Positions 5,802 through 14,347 of a DNA stretch of 45,287 nucleotides are shown here, piece after piece. The first letter of the stretch is position 1. Every line of letters begins with the position of its first letter. The DNA comes from Mucilaginibacter sp. UBA5151. Its GTDB lineage: Bacteria; Bacteroidota; Bacteroidia; Sphingobacteriales; Sphingobacteriaceae. The stretch covers positions 1 to 45,287 of the forward strand of contig DHXR01000037.1 in assembly GCA_002413785.1 (NCBI GenBank), written 5' to 3'. The position numbers and the translations under genes were made by a program. The notes under the pieces are model-generated. The model saw nothing but the letters and a program-made list of their open reading frames with translations, made no database searches and was not told the origin of the DNA.

Positions 5802-7631
5802 CTATGCAACCATTCGTAAGCCGAATTGTGACCGAAGAATCAACAAGCCATGTACTGAATTGCCATTCTTATCGTCTCCTTTAGTCGCGTGAGTTTCAAA
5901 ACGACCTTTATCACCAAGTTGGTTCGCAATTGCTTTTTTTATCTTTCCGTTTTCTTCACGGATGTTTAATTTATTATATACGTCCTGTAACTTACTTTTA
6001 ATGTCTTCGTTGGAATAAAATTTTCCAACATCAAATGTCTGTCCTATCAGCTTGAGGAGCTTAACCTCAACTGAAGTATTTTCTTTCATTATTATCGCTG
6101 CCTGGACCTTCTTGATATTGTATTTAAGTTCCAGCAAAGTAGATTCTTCCAATAATTGATAGGCTTTATATGCAATCGGGTTGTTTGCTTTAACTTCCTG
6201 CTCAACAGTTTGGCCCAAACTAAAGATCATTGTGTCTTGCTGTTTTTCCTTAAAGTTTTTTAACCTTAAATAATCTTCTTCAAGTTGCTTAGGTGCCGAT
6301 TTTCGCTTTATCGTTGTTGCTGTCTCAATTTCTAAATCAGAATATTGACTTTCTACTTTAAAGTAGCCGTCTTCCCAATCTTTCTTTACGTAGTCAATAT
6401 GGTTATATATCTCGTTGTTTGCTGCTTGGTTAATTTTTTGATCAAGTTTCATGAGGTTTAAGGTTGCAATGTTTGTTGTGTCGTTTATATCAGCAAATTT
6501 GTCTAATCGTTCATCATATTCTGGCTTTAGCTGTTGTTCATTACAATCTCTAACATAATAGTTATACTGATCTATTAATAGTTCAGCTTCATGCAAATAC
6601 TCCTTTCGGAACTCCTCTAGTGGTTTCATGGTTCTGGTATATTTATGGTTTGTCAAATGAATAATATTGTACGGTGTGTCTCTTAGCCTGCCAATTGCCT
6701 GTTTACCTTTTGATTTTACGCCAACCATAGTATGTTCGCTGTGAATATCAGTAACAAGTATTACTGTTGCGTTTTTGTCATATAAGTCCCACCCTTCAAA
6801 ATATTTACAGGTATAGAAGTTTACTTTTTTGTACGTGCCTGTTTCAGGTTCAGCTACAAAAAACTTAACAAGGTCTCCAAGTTTATTCATATTGGCATTG
6901 TCTTTATCATTGGCACAAAAGATGTTACAGATCGTTAGCCCCGCACGCTTGATCGCCCTTACAATTTCAATAACCGAATTATAGAAAACGTGAATGTTGC
7001 CCGGAAATTCATCCAAATTTGTCAAAATGTCGTTTAAGGTAGCTACCACACTTTTAGCATGTACCAGTAAAACTTTTCCCAGCTTCTTTGTGAATTCGAT
7101 CTTGAAATAGTCAAGAGTTTTAAATCTATGGTCTGAAAATACAAATGGTGTCGCTGAAATAATAGACTTTTTATCAAATCGCCAAAAGTATTTAAAAGGA
7201 AGTAATATGTCTTTCCTATAGCTTTCGCTTATGAAGGTATGGGACTCATCTAAAAGTAAAAACCAATCACGATATAATTCTTCTAATCGTCCATGCTCCT
7301 TGGCTGCTTTAATAATCTTGCTCATGCCTTCCGGTGTAGTCATGATTTTTTGTCCAGGCTTGTATTTACTTAAATACTGCTCGACTTCGATAGGCGTTAT
7401 TTTCCCATAGACAATATCTATTTCCGGGTGCTGCTTCTGCTTGCATAATAGTATGCTTATATTCGGTACAACAATTATAGTACATCTTTCTTTATACATT
7501 ATCTCTCCAAACGTAGCACCAATGGCGCATCTGCCTTTATCGATAAAAGCATTAACTGGCAAACCATTGGTAAAAATCTCGTTTAATCGGGTTTTGGTGC
7601 TTACTTTGTAAGTGTTTGTGGGTTTTAACAT
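5802..7631 (-). CDS. SF2 helicase-like protein with lysine-less Walker A (paralogue B)
   Basis: A 609-aa protein with the order of a superfamily 2 helicase/translocase. Motif I is at 36-44 (AIGATFGEI), motif II DESH at 128-131, motif III SAT at 159-161 and motif VI QAIGRLRD at 311-318. The C-terminal 250 residues are helical and unassigned. The invariant Walker A lysine is alanine here (GAT where GKT is expected), while the following Thr and the DExH box are kept. It is paralogous over its whole length with the 8103-10022 protein, which has the same substitution. ATP hydrolysis may be altered, or another residue may stand in. A role in replication or maintenance of the element, or in defence, is inference only. 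It has its own terminator. Confidence 0.75.
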   Translation of the reverse strand: MLKPTNTYKVSTKTRLNEIFTNGLPVNAFIDKGRCAIGATFGEIMYKERCTIIVVPNISILLCKQKQHPEIDIVYGKITPIEVEQYLSKYKPGQKIMTTPEGMSKIIKAAKEHGRLEELYRDWFLLLDESHTFISESYRKDILLPFKYFWRFDKKSIISATPFVFSDHRFKTLDYFKIEFTKKLGKVLLVHAKSVVATLNDILTNLDEFPGNIHVFYNSVIEIVRAIKRAGLTICNIFCANDKDNANMNKLGDLVKFFVAEPETGTYKKVNFYTCKYFEGWDLYDKNATVILVTDIHSEHTMVGVKSKGKQAIGRLRDTPYNIIHLTNHKYTRTMKPLEEFRKEYLHEAELLIDQYNYYVRDCNEQQLKPEYDERLDKFADINDTTNIATLNLMKLDQKINQAANNEIYNHIDYVKKDWEDGYFKVESQYSDLEIETATTIKRKSAPKQLEEDYLRLKNFKEKQQDTMIFSLGQTVEQEVKANNPIAYKAYQLLEESTLLELKYNIKKVQAAIIMKENTSVEVKLLKLIGQTFDVGKFYSNEDIKSKLQDVYNKLNIREENGKIKKAIANQLGDKGRFETHATKGDDKNGNSVHGLLILRSQFGLRMVA

Positions 7632-7751
7632 TTTTTTCAGTCATATAATAAATTTCGGTAAGGTGGATCTGGAAAGGAGAAATGATCTGAAAATGGAGAT
7701 GGCGGATCTGTCAAAAGTCGTTTTTTTTCGGAAAGTAAGGGCAAAATTAAA

Positions 7752-7772
7752 AGACCAGTGATCAACTGGTCT
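7752..7772 (-). terminator. Hairpin terminator between the helicase-like genes
   Basis: AGACCAGT (7752-7759), loop GATCA, ACTGGTCT (7765-7772). On the minus strand it is followed by TTTAATTTT. It separates transcription of 8103-10022 from 5802-7631, so the paralogues are probably not one operon. Confidence 0.65.
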
Positions 7773-7857
7773 CTAATCCTTACCGTTAGGTTATATATTG
7801 ACTTTTGAAATGTGATTACAAATATACGGATAATAAATGACATTTCCAAATTAAATA

Positions 7858-8100
7858 ATTAATAATCAGGAAGTTAGGCTTCGGCTACTAGCATTATATT
7901 GAGGCTATCTAATCAAATCTGTTCGTCGAAATGTCATTGTTTTGCGTTCAGCGTGGGCCTTAACGCAAAATTTAAATTCTATAAAGCCACTTGAGTAATT
8001 TCGTACTTTACTTCTTACAAGGTCAACTTCTTGAATATGCTTTCGCACATTTTCTAAACACAAGGTATTATAACATACATATGTGAAAATAAATGTGCGG
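7858..8100. other. Structured non-coding module related to 330-960
   Basis: No gene is present. TTTTGCGTT (7940-7948) pairs perfectly with AACGCAAAA (7962-7970). CGCACATTTTC (8044-8054) pairs with GAAAAT-aa-ATGTGCG (8085-8099) around a 30-base AT-rich loop. The same words occur in the same order in the 330-960 region: TTTTGCGT near 498-505, GCACATTTT at 704-712, AAATGTGCGGA at 750-760. This suggests a shorter copy of the same module. It begins right after the stop codon of the 8103-10022 gene. Confidence 0.4.
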
Positions 8101-8102
8101 AG

Positions 8103-10022
8103 CTATACGTGTGTCTTTTGATAGGGAGTGTATTGTTTTTGAGCTATGAATACATAACCGCGAACGTTTACTTTTTCAAATGACTCCCAGATACTTTTAA
8201 GATCAAAATACAAACTTACGTCTGTACCTTTAGCTTTTGTTGGGATATTAAACTCGTCAAATATCTCCTGAATTTTAACTTTAATGACATTAACAGGATA
8301 ATATTGGTTTAGATTAAAACTTGAATGCATAAGGTTAAATAAGGGAAAGAAATTTTTTCCTTCTGCAATATCTAGTTTCAGTACTGCTTTTTCAATTTTA
8401 GTTTTTTTGAATCCAAACGATTTGATCATATCATAGCCTAGTCGGTCATACGCCTTGAATACCAGGGGTGAAAGCTTTTCAATTATAGCACGTTGTTCGT
8501 TGTATACGTCAATGCCTTTATAATCTTCCAACTCAAGTAAAGCTTGCGCCATTGTTCTGTTCATTTCTGGTGAGTATCTAAGGGATTTCTTTTGAAGTTT
8601 GATACGTTCGCTTTTCTCATAGATTTCTCTTTTGTTGATAATATTATAAAGTTTCGTATCGCTATAAGCCGTTCTAAGTGCTGAAGCACTCTGGTAATAA
8701 TTTTTAACCCTTTCATCGTCCATATAATTATCAAATAAAAAATGACAAAACTCGCCATCTTTCTTTAACAGGTGAGCATATGGTTTAACAGTACTTAATG
8801 CCTGTTCAAACAATTCATCATAGTCATCATTGGCTAAAGATTTTTTTAAAACATAGATATGATCATATACGCATTTACTTTGCTGTACTTTCAATAAAGC
8901 TTGCTCTTCAGAAATCGGATTCAGAACTTTGCTAGCAGCATTATTGATATGCGTGATTTTATTATAAGGTAGTTCTTTTTTGTCCTGTTTTCTGAACCTT
9001 CCGATTATTTGTAAAATATCAGTGTATGGGTCGAGCATAGTATGGTCTTTGTAACTACAATCTGTTAGCATAACAATGTTTGGCTTGTATTTCAATATTA
9101 TATCAAGCCCATTAAAGAAACTACTTGTGAAAAAATTATACTTTTTAAATTCTCCATGACACTTTTTAAATTCTTCCAAGTTAAAGGATGCATTTAACTC
9201 TCGATTTACTTTCAATTCATCAGTACTTTGTTTTGCACAAAAGATGTGGTAGTCATTTACAAGGTCCAACTGTTTTATTAAGCTATTAATGCCAACTATC
9301 GAATTAAAAAAAATGCAATAATGATCAGATTCGTTTTCCCTTAAATAAGATTGTAACCCGTTGACCAGGCTGTCTGCATGAATTAATTCTACGTCCTGTT
9401 TGAAATCATATTCTGGGGTAACCTTAATGTGTTTAAATCCTTGTTTCCTAAACCGGGGATCACTTGGTGGGATTGGAGTGGCTGATACCATGGCCTTGTT
9501 ATCGAACTCGAAGAAATGTTCCATTAATTCAACCATATCGGTTCGATAGAATGCATCCTGTACTATTTTATGACATTCGTCAATTAAAAGAAAGAAAATT
9601 GATTTGTAGGGAATATCTTCACCATTGTTCTTTGAGTACTTCATCACGTTAATTATTTTATTAAGGCCCTTTGGTGTGGTTAAAAGCTTAACATGGCCCT
9701 GACAGGTTCTTAAATATTCAAATATTTGATGTTGGCTTATTTCTCCATAAACGGCGAATGTGTTTACCTTTAACTTTTCTTTGTAGTATTCATGCTTACT
9801 TGTAACTATTGAAATGTGCGGAAGTACGATGATGCTATTTCTAGGTGCAACGATTTCGCTGTGAGTAGCTCCAATGCCGGTAACGGTTTTGTAAATGATA
9901 GATTGTGCTGGAATTGGATAAACTCCTTCAATTTCAGTGAAATGTTCCACATCTTCTGGGAACTTGATTTCGTGGGCAAATACTATATTGGTGATGTTGG
10001 TTTTTTTATTTATGGTTTGCAT
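8103..10022 (-). CDS. SF2 helicase-like protein with lysine-less Walker A (paralogue A)
   Basis: A 639-aa protein. Motif I is GIGATHSEI at 49-57, motif II DECH at 148-151 (in LLIDECHK), motif III SATPIPP at 180-186 and motif VI QIIGRFRKQ at 338-346, all in SF2 helicase order and spacing. As in its paralogue at 5802-7631, the P-loop lysine is replaced by alanine. The C-terminal third is helical and shares weak similarity with the same region of the paralogue. Two divergent copies that both keep GAT suggest a family trait rather than random decay. It lies downstream of the possible ssDNA-binding gene. The function is not known to me; I infer DNA or RNA remodelling for the element. Confidence 0.75.
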   Translation of the reverse strand: MQTINKKTNITNIVFAHEIKFPEDVEHFTEIEGVYPIPAQSIIYKTVTGIGATHSEIVAPRNSIIVLPHISIVTSKHEYYKEKLKVNTFAVYGEISQHQIFEYLRTCQGHVKLLTTPKGLNKIINVMKYSKNNGEDIPYKSIFFLLIDECHKIVQDAFYRTDMVELMEHFFEFDNKAMVSATPIPPSDPRFRKQGFKHIKVTPEYDFKQDVELIHADSLVNGLQSYLRENESDHYCIFFNSIVGINSLIKQLDLVNDYHIFCAKQSTDELKVNRELNASFNLEEFKKCHGEFKKYNFFTSSFFNGLDIILKYKPNIVMLTDCSYKDHTMLDPYTDILQIIGRFRKQDKKELPYNKITHINNAASKVLNPISEEQALLKVQQSKCVYDHIYVLKKSLANDDYDELFEQALSTVKPYAHLLKKDGEFCHFLFDNYMDDERVKNYYQSASALRTAYSDTKLYNIINKREIYEKSERIKLQKKSLRYSPEMNRTMAQALLELEDYKGIDVYNEQRAIIEKLSPLVFKAYDRLGYDMIKSFGFKKTKIEKAVLKLDIAEGKNFFPLFNLMHSSFNLNQYYPVNVIKVKIQEIFDEFNIPTKAKGTDVSLYFDLKSIWESFEKVNVRGYVFIAQKQYTPYQKTHV

Positions 10023-10144
10023 TTTAGTTTATTTTAAGTTGATTTTATTAAATAAGATGGTTTAATCGTAAGAGAGGAGAGGCATTAAATTTCATACCTC
10101 TCCGTCTATGTTTTAATTGTGGATTAGGCGGGCACCAAATCGTC

Positions 10145-10711
10145 TTACTCATCATATCCTTGTTCGCCCTCATCACCGTAATCCTGACTATCGCCGGTAG
10201 CTTCAATTTCCTCAGCCAAGGCAACATCATAGGGGGCGTTGTCGGCAAAGTTTTTGCAAACTTCTGCTAAGGTTTTAGCTTTTCCTAAAAATGCGACTTT
10301 GCCTGCATTTTGGGCATTGATAAATGATGGCTTTTCATCAACAATATCGAAATCATATACTACCAGTTCATTCGGTTGGCCGTAATTCATTTCAACGCCC
10401 ATGCGTACTCCATAAATAAAAATAGTCTTGTTAATGAGATCTTCTCGCGCGACAAACCTGTTTGATTTCGGGTCTAGAGAAAGATGGCGTAAGGCGACCT
10501 TGAACTCTAAACCGTCGATGAAAAAATCCTCTTTGTTTGCTTTCCAATTTACAATTGCCATAGGCACTTCTCTATTTAGTTTTGTAGTCTCATATAAAAC
10601 GGCCCTTATAAAATAATAGCCTGGTCTTGGAGCAAGTCTTCCAGTACCTTCCAATTTTGCATCGGCGAATTTTTCGCTAACTCTTTCTGAAACTTGGTTA
10701 AATAAATTCAT
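10145..10711 (-). CDS. Possible ssDNA-binding-like protein with acidic tail
   Basis: A 188-aa protein. The first 150 residues alternate short strands and loops (VPMAIVNWKANK, IFIYGVRMGVEMNYG), compatible with a beta-barrel. The last 22 residues are strongly acidic and end DYGDEGEQGYDE. A small beta domain with an acidic C-terminal tail is the layout of phage and plasmid single-stranded DNA-binding proteins, and the neighbouring helicase-like gene fits a replication module. No sequence signature proves this, so it is an inference from layout. It is separated by 122 bases from the helicase-like gene downstream. Confidence 0.55.
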   Translation of the reverse strand: MNLFNQVSERVSEKFADAKLEGTGRLAPRPGYYFIRAVLYETTKLNREVPMAIVNWKANKEDFFIDGLEFKVALRHLSLDPKSNRFVAREDLINKTIFIYGVRMGVEMNYGQPNELVVYDFDIVDEKPSFINAQNAGKVAFLGKAKTLAEVCKNFADNAPYDVALAEEIEATGDSQDYGDEGEQGYDE

Positions 10712-10867
10712 GATTAGTATGCCATTTTGTTTGATGGCGATACAAAGGATGATTGGGGAAATTTCACAAAAAGAGTACCCTAGAAAGAAATACGAATACC
10801 GGGTTAAACTGCTGTTAATGAGTATTATAAATATTAGACAAACAGAAATGTTAAAATTTAGTGAAAA

Positions 10868-11959
10868 CTAAATTTCCCCAACTTTATCAGCATCTTTCAT
10901 CATTAGCCGGATTGTATTTTTGTTTATACCATTTCGGATATAAAATTGAGGCATTTCATTATAATCGGTTGGGAAGGTAACGGGCTTCTTTATTTTCATT
11001 GCTTTGAAAAGTGAGAAATATTCGAAAAGAAATGCCGCCTCATCTGATTTATTTTTGAGCAATTTGTGAAGTTTTAAATAGTCACTTACAATTACACCCA
11101 CACGAAGTAATGACTCAGGTTGGCTGACACCATGTTTTTTATACTGGTTATATAATGTCTTAAAGTCTTCCGATGTTAGGCCTGAACGGAATATGGCTTG
11201 GTAAAATTTGGTGTTGTTTCTTTTATGTTCATCGAGCATGTATCGAATAGTAAATTTAAAAAGTTCAGATTGAAGATAGGCGGGTATTTTGATTTTAGGG
11301 ATTACTTCACCTTGAAAGGCCCTTAACGTTTGGCTGCTGGTTATCGAAAACAATAATTCATTTGGAACGTACATTTCCGAATCGAAGATTCTTACCCTAA
11401 GGTACTGAACTATATCTCCTGGTTTTTCATTTGGCCTATCTTCTGCAATTTGCTCTAGGGTCAATGTCTCAAACAGTTCTTTTTTGGCAAAAAAATATTC
11501 TTTCATACCTTCATGGTATATCATTTGATAAGCTGGGTTTTTAGCCATCGAATCAAAGTGTGATTTTCCCGTTTGATACAAGTCCAGGATAAATCGAGTA
11601 TATTCAATTAAACGGTTTGTTTGAATATTTTTTTCGTGTTGCTTTTCGTAATCGTCCCCCAAGAATATAATGGCATAAAGAAGTGGACTTCTATGAATAG
11701 TAGGTATTTTGTGCTTATTTAATAGACTATTGAAAGCAAGTATAAAAGACCGAATTTCGTCTGCGGAATTAAATTGAGCTCCGTAAGCGCCTCCAAAGGG
11801 AATTTCTTCTTCATCTGGAGCGTTGGCCATCATCTTTTGATAAAAAGCACTATTTCGATCTATATTATCAACTAACCGGTGAGAATATATCCATTTTAGA
11901 AAGTCTCGTTGAATTTTTATTACAAATGCTAAAGGTTGATTTTCTTCCATTTGGGTCAT
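10868..11959 (-). CDS. Hypothetical protein of the mobile element (363 aa)
   Basis: A mostly helical, soluble 363-aa protein. The N-terminus reads MTQMEENQPLAFVIK; the second methionine (residue 4) could also be the start. Charged helices dominate, and there are no cysteine clusters, no P-loop and no obvious nuclease or polymerase motif. The C-terminus (INKNTIRLMMKDADKVGEI) is predicted to be helical. It lies between the integrase and the ssDNA-binding-like gene, all on the minus strand. This is a usual place for replication, excision or cargo genes, but the function is unknown. Confidence 0.6.
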   Translation of the reverse strand: MTQMEENQPLAFVIKIQRDFLKWIYSHRLVDNIDRNSAFYQKMMANAPDEEEIPFGGAYGAQFNSADEIRSFILAFNSLLNKHKIPTIHRSPLLYAIIFLGDDYEKQHEKNIQTNRLIEYTRFILDLYQTGKSHFDSMAKNPAYQMIYHEGMKEYFFAKKELFETLTLEQIAEDRPNEKPGDIVQYLRVRIFDSEMYVPNELLFSITSSQTLRAFQGEVIPKIKIPAYLQSELFKFTIRYMLDEHKRNNTKFYQAIFRSGLTSEDFKTLYNQYKKHGVSQPESLLRVGVIVSDYLKLHKLLKNKSDEAAFLFEYFSLFKAMKIKKPVTFPTDYNEMPQFYIRNGINKNTIRLMMKDADKVGEI

Positions 11960-12068
11960 AATAGTTTATGTGATTACGTGCAATCGTACTCATTAAAAGG
12001 TACGAAGATAAAAAAAGCAAGATAGTTACCTACCTTGCTCTGTAATATAAATCTGAAGTTATCGTTTT

Positions 12069-13244
12069 TTAAACCCATTCCAATTTGGGTGCAGCGTCTT
12101 TCAATTCGTCGCTGTTTAATTCACCTAAATTTCTTAAGTATTTAAGAGTAACAACAATTGTTGAATGCCCCAAAAGCTTTTGAAGTAAATAAACGTCTTT
12201 AGTTCTCCTGTATAAATCGACTGCTGCCGTATGCCGGAAAGAATATATTGTTTGATCTTCATAGATTAGACCGAGTTCAAACATTTTCGCCCAGGCGCGT
12301 GACCATTGGGTATTGAAATATGAATAATTGAATGGTTCTTGCTGCAAGCTGAATATATTATCATTTCTATTCAACTTTGAAATTATAGGAGCTAATTCGT
12401 CTCTGATGTAATCAGGTATATAGACAACTCTTACTTTACCACCTTTATTCTCGCCTCCCGACAAATGAACCTCCGTATTATTGTTTTTAAAATCACCTGC
12501 GGTTAACAATCTTACTTCTTCATGTGGTCTAAGCCACGACCCGTATGTGAATAAACAACAAATATAAAGATTAGGGTAATGTGCTTTTAAGTAGTTCAGT
12601 ATTGGTTTTAACTGATCTTTTTCATATTTCTGGTGTAATTTAGACTTTGATTTTCGTCGCTGTGTTTCCTTTACAGATTTTAAAGGTTTGTCAATTAGTC
12701 GTCCCGCGGATGAAAATAGAACCCCAAGATTTCTTCTTTTATTCATGTAATATGTGCCTGACGACCCAAATTGAGAAAGAAACCTTTCAATCCTGGCAGT
12801 TGGAATATTTGTAATTGGGCCGTTTAATTCATCAGGTAGCATAAATTTTCTAAAATCTCTGTAAATGCTTTTAAGATCACGTTTGTAAGTCCTACTTAAG
12901 TCCGAACGGAGTTTGTCCCTCATTGCTACAAACAACAAGCTAATCGTCGATTGCAACGTAACATCCGTTGGCCGTTTATAATTTATCGGGGCATTGAGGC
13001 TATTTTCAACCGGATAGATATTTCCGTCTAAAGCTTTGTGTAACTCAAATCGAAGTTTCTTAAGTAGTTGATTTCTTTCTTCCAACGATTTTGCACGGTT
13101 TGGATCAATTTTTTGACCGATGTTCTTGCCGTGATATTCGCGCATTCTCTCACTATTAAAATAGAAGGTAACATAGGAACGTTTGTTCAAATCGTCGCTT
13201 GTAACGATTGTTGGTTCAGTAAATGAATTGATTGATGAAGACAT
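12069..13244 (-). CDS. Tyrosine recombinase / integrase of the tRNA-Phe element
   Basis: A phage-type integrase of about 391 aa. The N-terminal part and SAM-like core-binding domain occupy about 1-200. The catalytic domain shows the first Arg in YGSWLRPHEEVRLL, a GGENKGGKVRVVYIP beta-hairpin, SFRHTAA (the H/R motif) and LLGHSTIVVTLKYLR with the His and the nucleophilic Tyr. It cuts and rejoins DNA at the attachment site. I chose the ATG at 13244; a GTG at 13253 is in frame but lies inside the direct repeats upstream. It sits about 70 bases from the tRNA-Phe fragment, so it is the integrase of the element to its left. Confidence 0.9.
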   Translation of the reverse strand: MSSSINSFTEPTIVTSDDLNKRSYVTFYFNSERMREYHGKNIGQKIDPNRAKSLEERNQLLKKLRFELHKALDGNIYPVENSLNAPINYKRPTDVTLQSTISLLFVAMRDKLRSDLSRTYKRDLKSIYRDFRKFMLPDELNGPITNIPTARIERFLSQFGSSGTYYMNKRRNLGVLFSSAGRLIDKPLKSVKETQRRKSKSKLHQKYEKDQLKPILNYLKAHYPNLYICCLFTYGSWLRPHEEVRLLTAGDFKNNNTEVHLSGGENKGGKVRVVYIPDYIRDELAPIISKLNRNDNIFSLQQEPFNYSYFNTQWSRAWAKMFELGLIYEDQTIYSFRHTAAVDLYRRTKDVYLLQKLLGHSTIVVTLKYLRNLGELNSDELKDAAPKLEWV

Positions 13245-13265
13245 TTGGCGCACTTTTGGCGCACT
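13244..13265. repeat. Two tandem 11-bp repeats at the integrase start
   Basis: TTTGGCGCACT occurs at 13244-13254 and again at 13255-13265, directly between the integrase start and the att site. Tandem direct repeats here are likely arm-type binding sites for the integrase or an excisionase. This function is inferred from position. Confidence 0.5.
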
Positions 13266-13310
13266 TTGAAGTCTAAATAGGCAAAAACCGCTTAAAAATG
13301 GTGTTTAAGT

Positions 13311-13367
13311 CGGTAGAGCAAAGGACTGAAAATCCTTGTGTCGCTGGTTCGATTCCAGCTGATACCA
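13311..13367 (+). other. attR: 3' fragment of a tRNA-Phe gene
   Basis: From the D-loop onward the sequence is a good tRNA: D-stem 3' strand GAGC, anticodon stem AAGGA/TCCTT with loop CTGAAAA (anticodon GAA, Phe), T-arm GCTGG-TTCGATT-CCAGC and acceptor strand GATACC plus discriminator A. The expected 5' acceptor strand and the D-stem 5' strand (GCTC) are missing; the bases before 13311 are unrelated. A tRNA 3' part beside an integrase is the product of site-specific integration, with the intact tRNA-Phe expected at the left end of the element, outside the window. It is not a functional tRNA gene. Confidence 0.85.
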
Positions 13368-13375
13368 CAAAATTT

Positions 13376-13410
13376 AAAAGGTCTTTTTCATAGCGAAAAA
13401 GGCCTTTTTT
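13376..13410 (+). terminator. tRNA-Phe downstream terminator
   Basis: AAAAGG-t-CTTTTTC (13376-13389), loop ATAGC, GAAAAAG-g-CCTTTTTT (13395-13410). An intrinsic terminator just past the tRNA 3' end, presumably the original chromosomal terminator of the tRNA gene. Confidence 0.75.
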
Positions 13411-13507
13411 GTTATATTTGGGCACTTTTTAGACTTGTAGTCACCTGGTAAGGACAACCCTGTTCTGTCAGCATTTCCATAATAATTTGTTGAACTTGAC
13501 GCAAAGC

Positions 13508-13529
13508 GCGGTACAAATGCGGTACAGAA
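13508..13529. repeat. Two 11-bp-spaced repeats before the second integrase remnant
   Basis: GCGGTACA occurs at 13508-13515 and 13519-13526, a period of 11 bases (GCGGTACAAAT, GCGGTACAGAA), about 28 bases before the ATG at 13554. It mirrors the 11-bp repeats before the intact integrase and is probably a relic of the arm sites of the second element. Confidence 0.45.
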
Positions 13530-13553
13530 CTTTTGCGTCTTAAATCATTGTTT

Positions 13554-14321
13554 ATGGCAACTGTTGATATTAAGATTTTTAAACACCACAAAAAAGTAGA
13601 CGGCACTTATAATGTCAAAATTCGGGTTACCCACAAAAGAGATAAAAAATATTTTGACACCCCTCATTTTGTGTCCGAAAGACAACTGACCCCAAAGCTT
13701 ACAATTAAAGATGCTTTCGTCAGAAAATTACTAAATACGCTATTGGATGATTACCGAGCCACTATTAGTGAATTAGGGGAAAAGCTGGAATTGTTTACCG
13801 CAGAATCATTACGGGATTATTTAAAGACTAAAAATCAGGTCATTGATTTTATTAAATTTTCCAACGACCATATTGAAGGTCTAATAAAGGATGACAGGTC
13901 TGGTTCCGCCAAGACCTTGCAAACGGTTGTCTTCAGTTTGAGTGACTATTTCAAACGAAAATCAGTATCGCCTATAGAGATCAATGAGCAAATGCTGACG
14001 CGATACGAAAGGTTTTTAAGAAATTCGCGGGAGATAACCAGGTTAAACCAGTTTAAGAAACCGATTTCCCGGCGCGTTAAAGGAATGAATGATGCCGGGG
14101 TTCATAATCATCTCCGTGATTGTAGATCGGTGATCGCGATTCCCTTACAAATTGGAGAAGGTATTGCATTATTGCCGGCATTTTTAATAGGCCAAATGGC
14201 TGCCAAAAAACTAGTAAGTCTCATTGTAAGTAATAGAGCGCCAACCGAATTCGAAACATTGGTGTTGCCAACCCAGCTTTTTGCAAGGGAGTCATCTTTA
14301 AACCTATCTAAGGTCAAATAG
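13554..14321 (+). pseudogene. Truncated tyrosine integrase fused to a LysR-like tail
   Basis: Residues 1 to about 185 match the N-terminal half of Bacteroidota integrases: arm-DNA-binding start MATVDIKIFKHHKKVDGTYN, then a SAM-like core-binding domain ending GVHNHLRD. The whole catalytic domain (Arg, His-x-x-Arg, Tyr) is missing. After about codon 190 the frame continues as GEGIALLPAFLIGQ...KLVSLI, which resembles the C-terminal effector domain of a LysR-type regulator. The simplest reading is a deletion joining two unrelated genes. The start is the ATG at 13554; a TTG 21 bases upstream is also in frame. It cannot work as an integrase. The LysR assignment is from recollection of the family pattern. 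Confidence 0.7.
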
Positions 14322-14347
14322 AAAACAGTTTTGGCCAGCTTATATCT

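Noticed and set aside
13291..13367. Functional tRNA-Phe gene
   Set aside because: The D-stem 5' strand is missing and the 5' acceptor strand is replaced, so it cannot fold as a tRNA; it is an att fragment.
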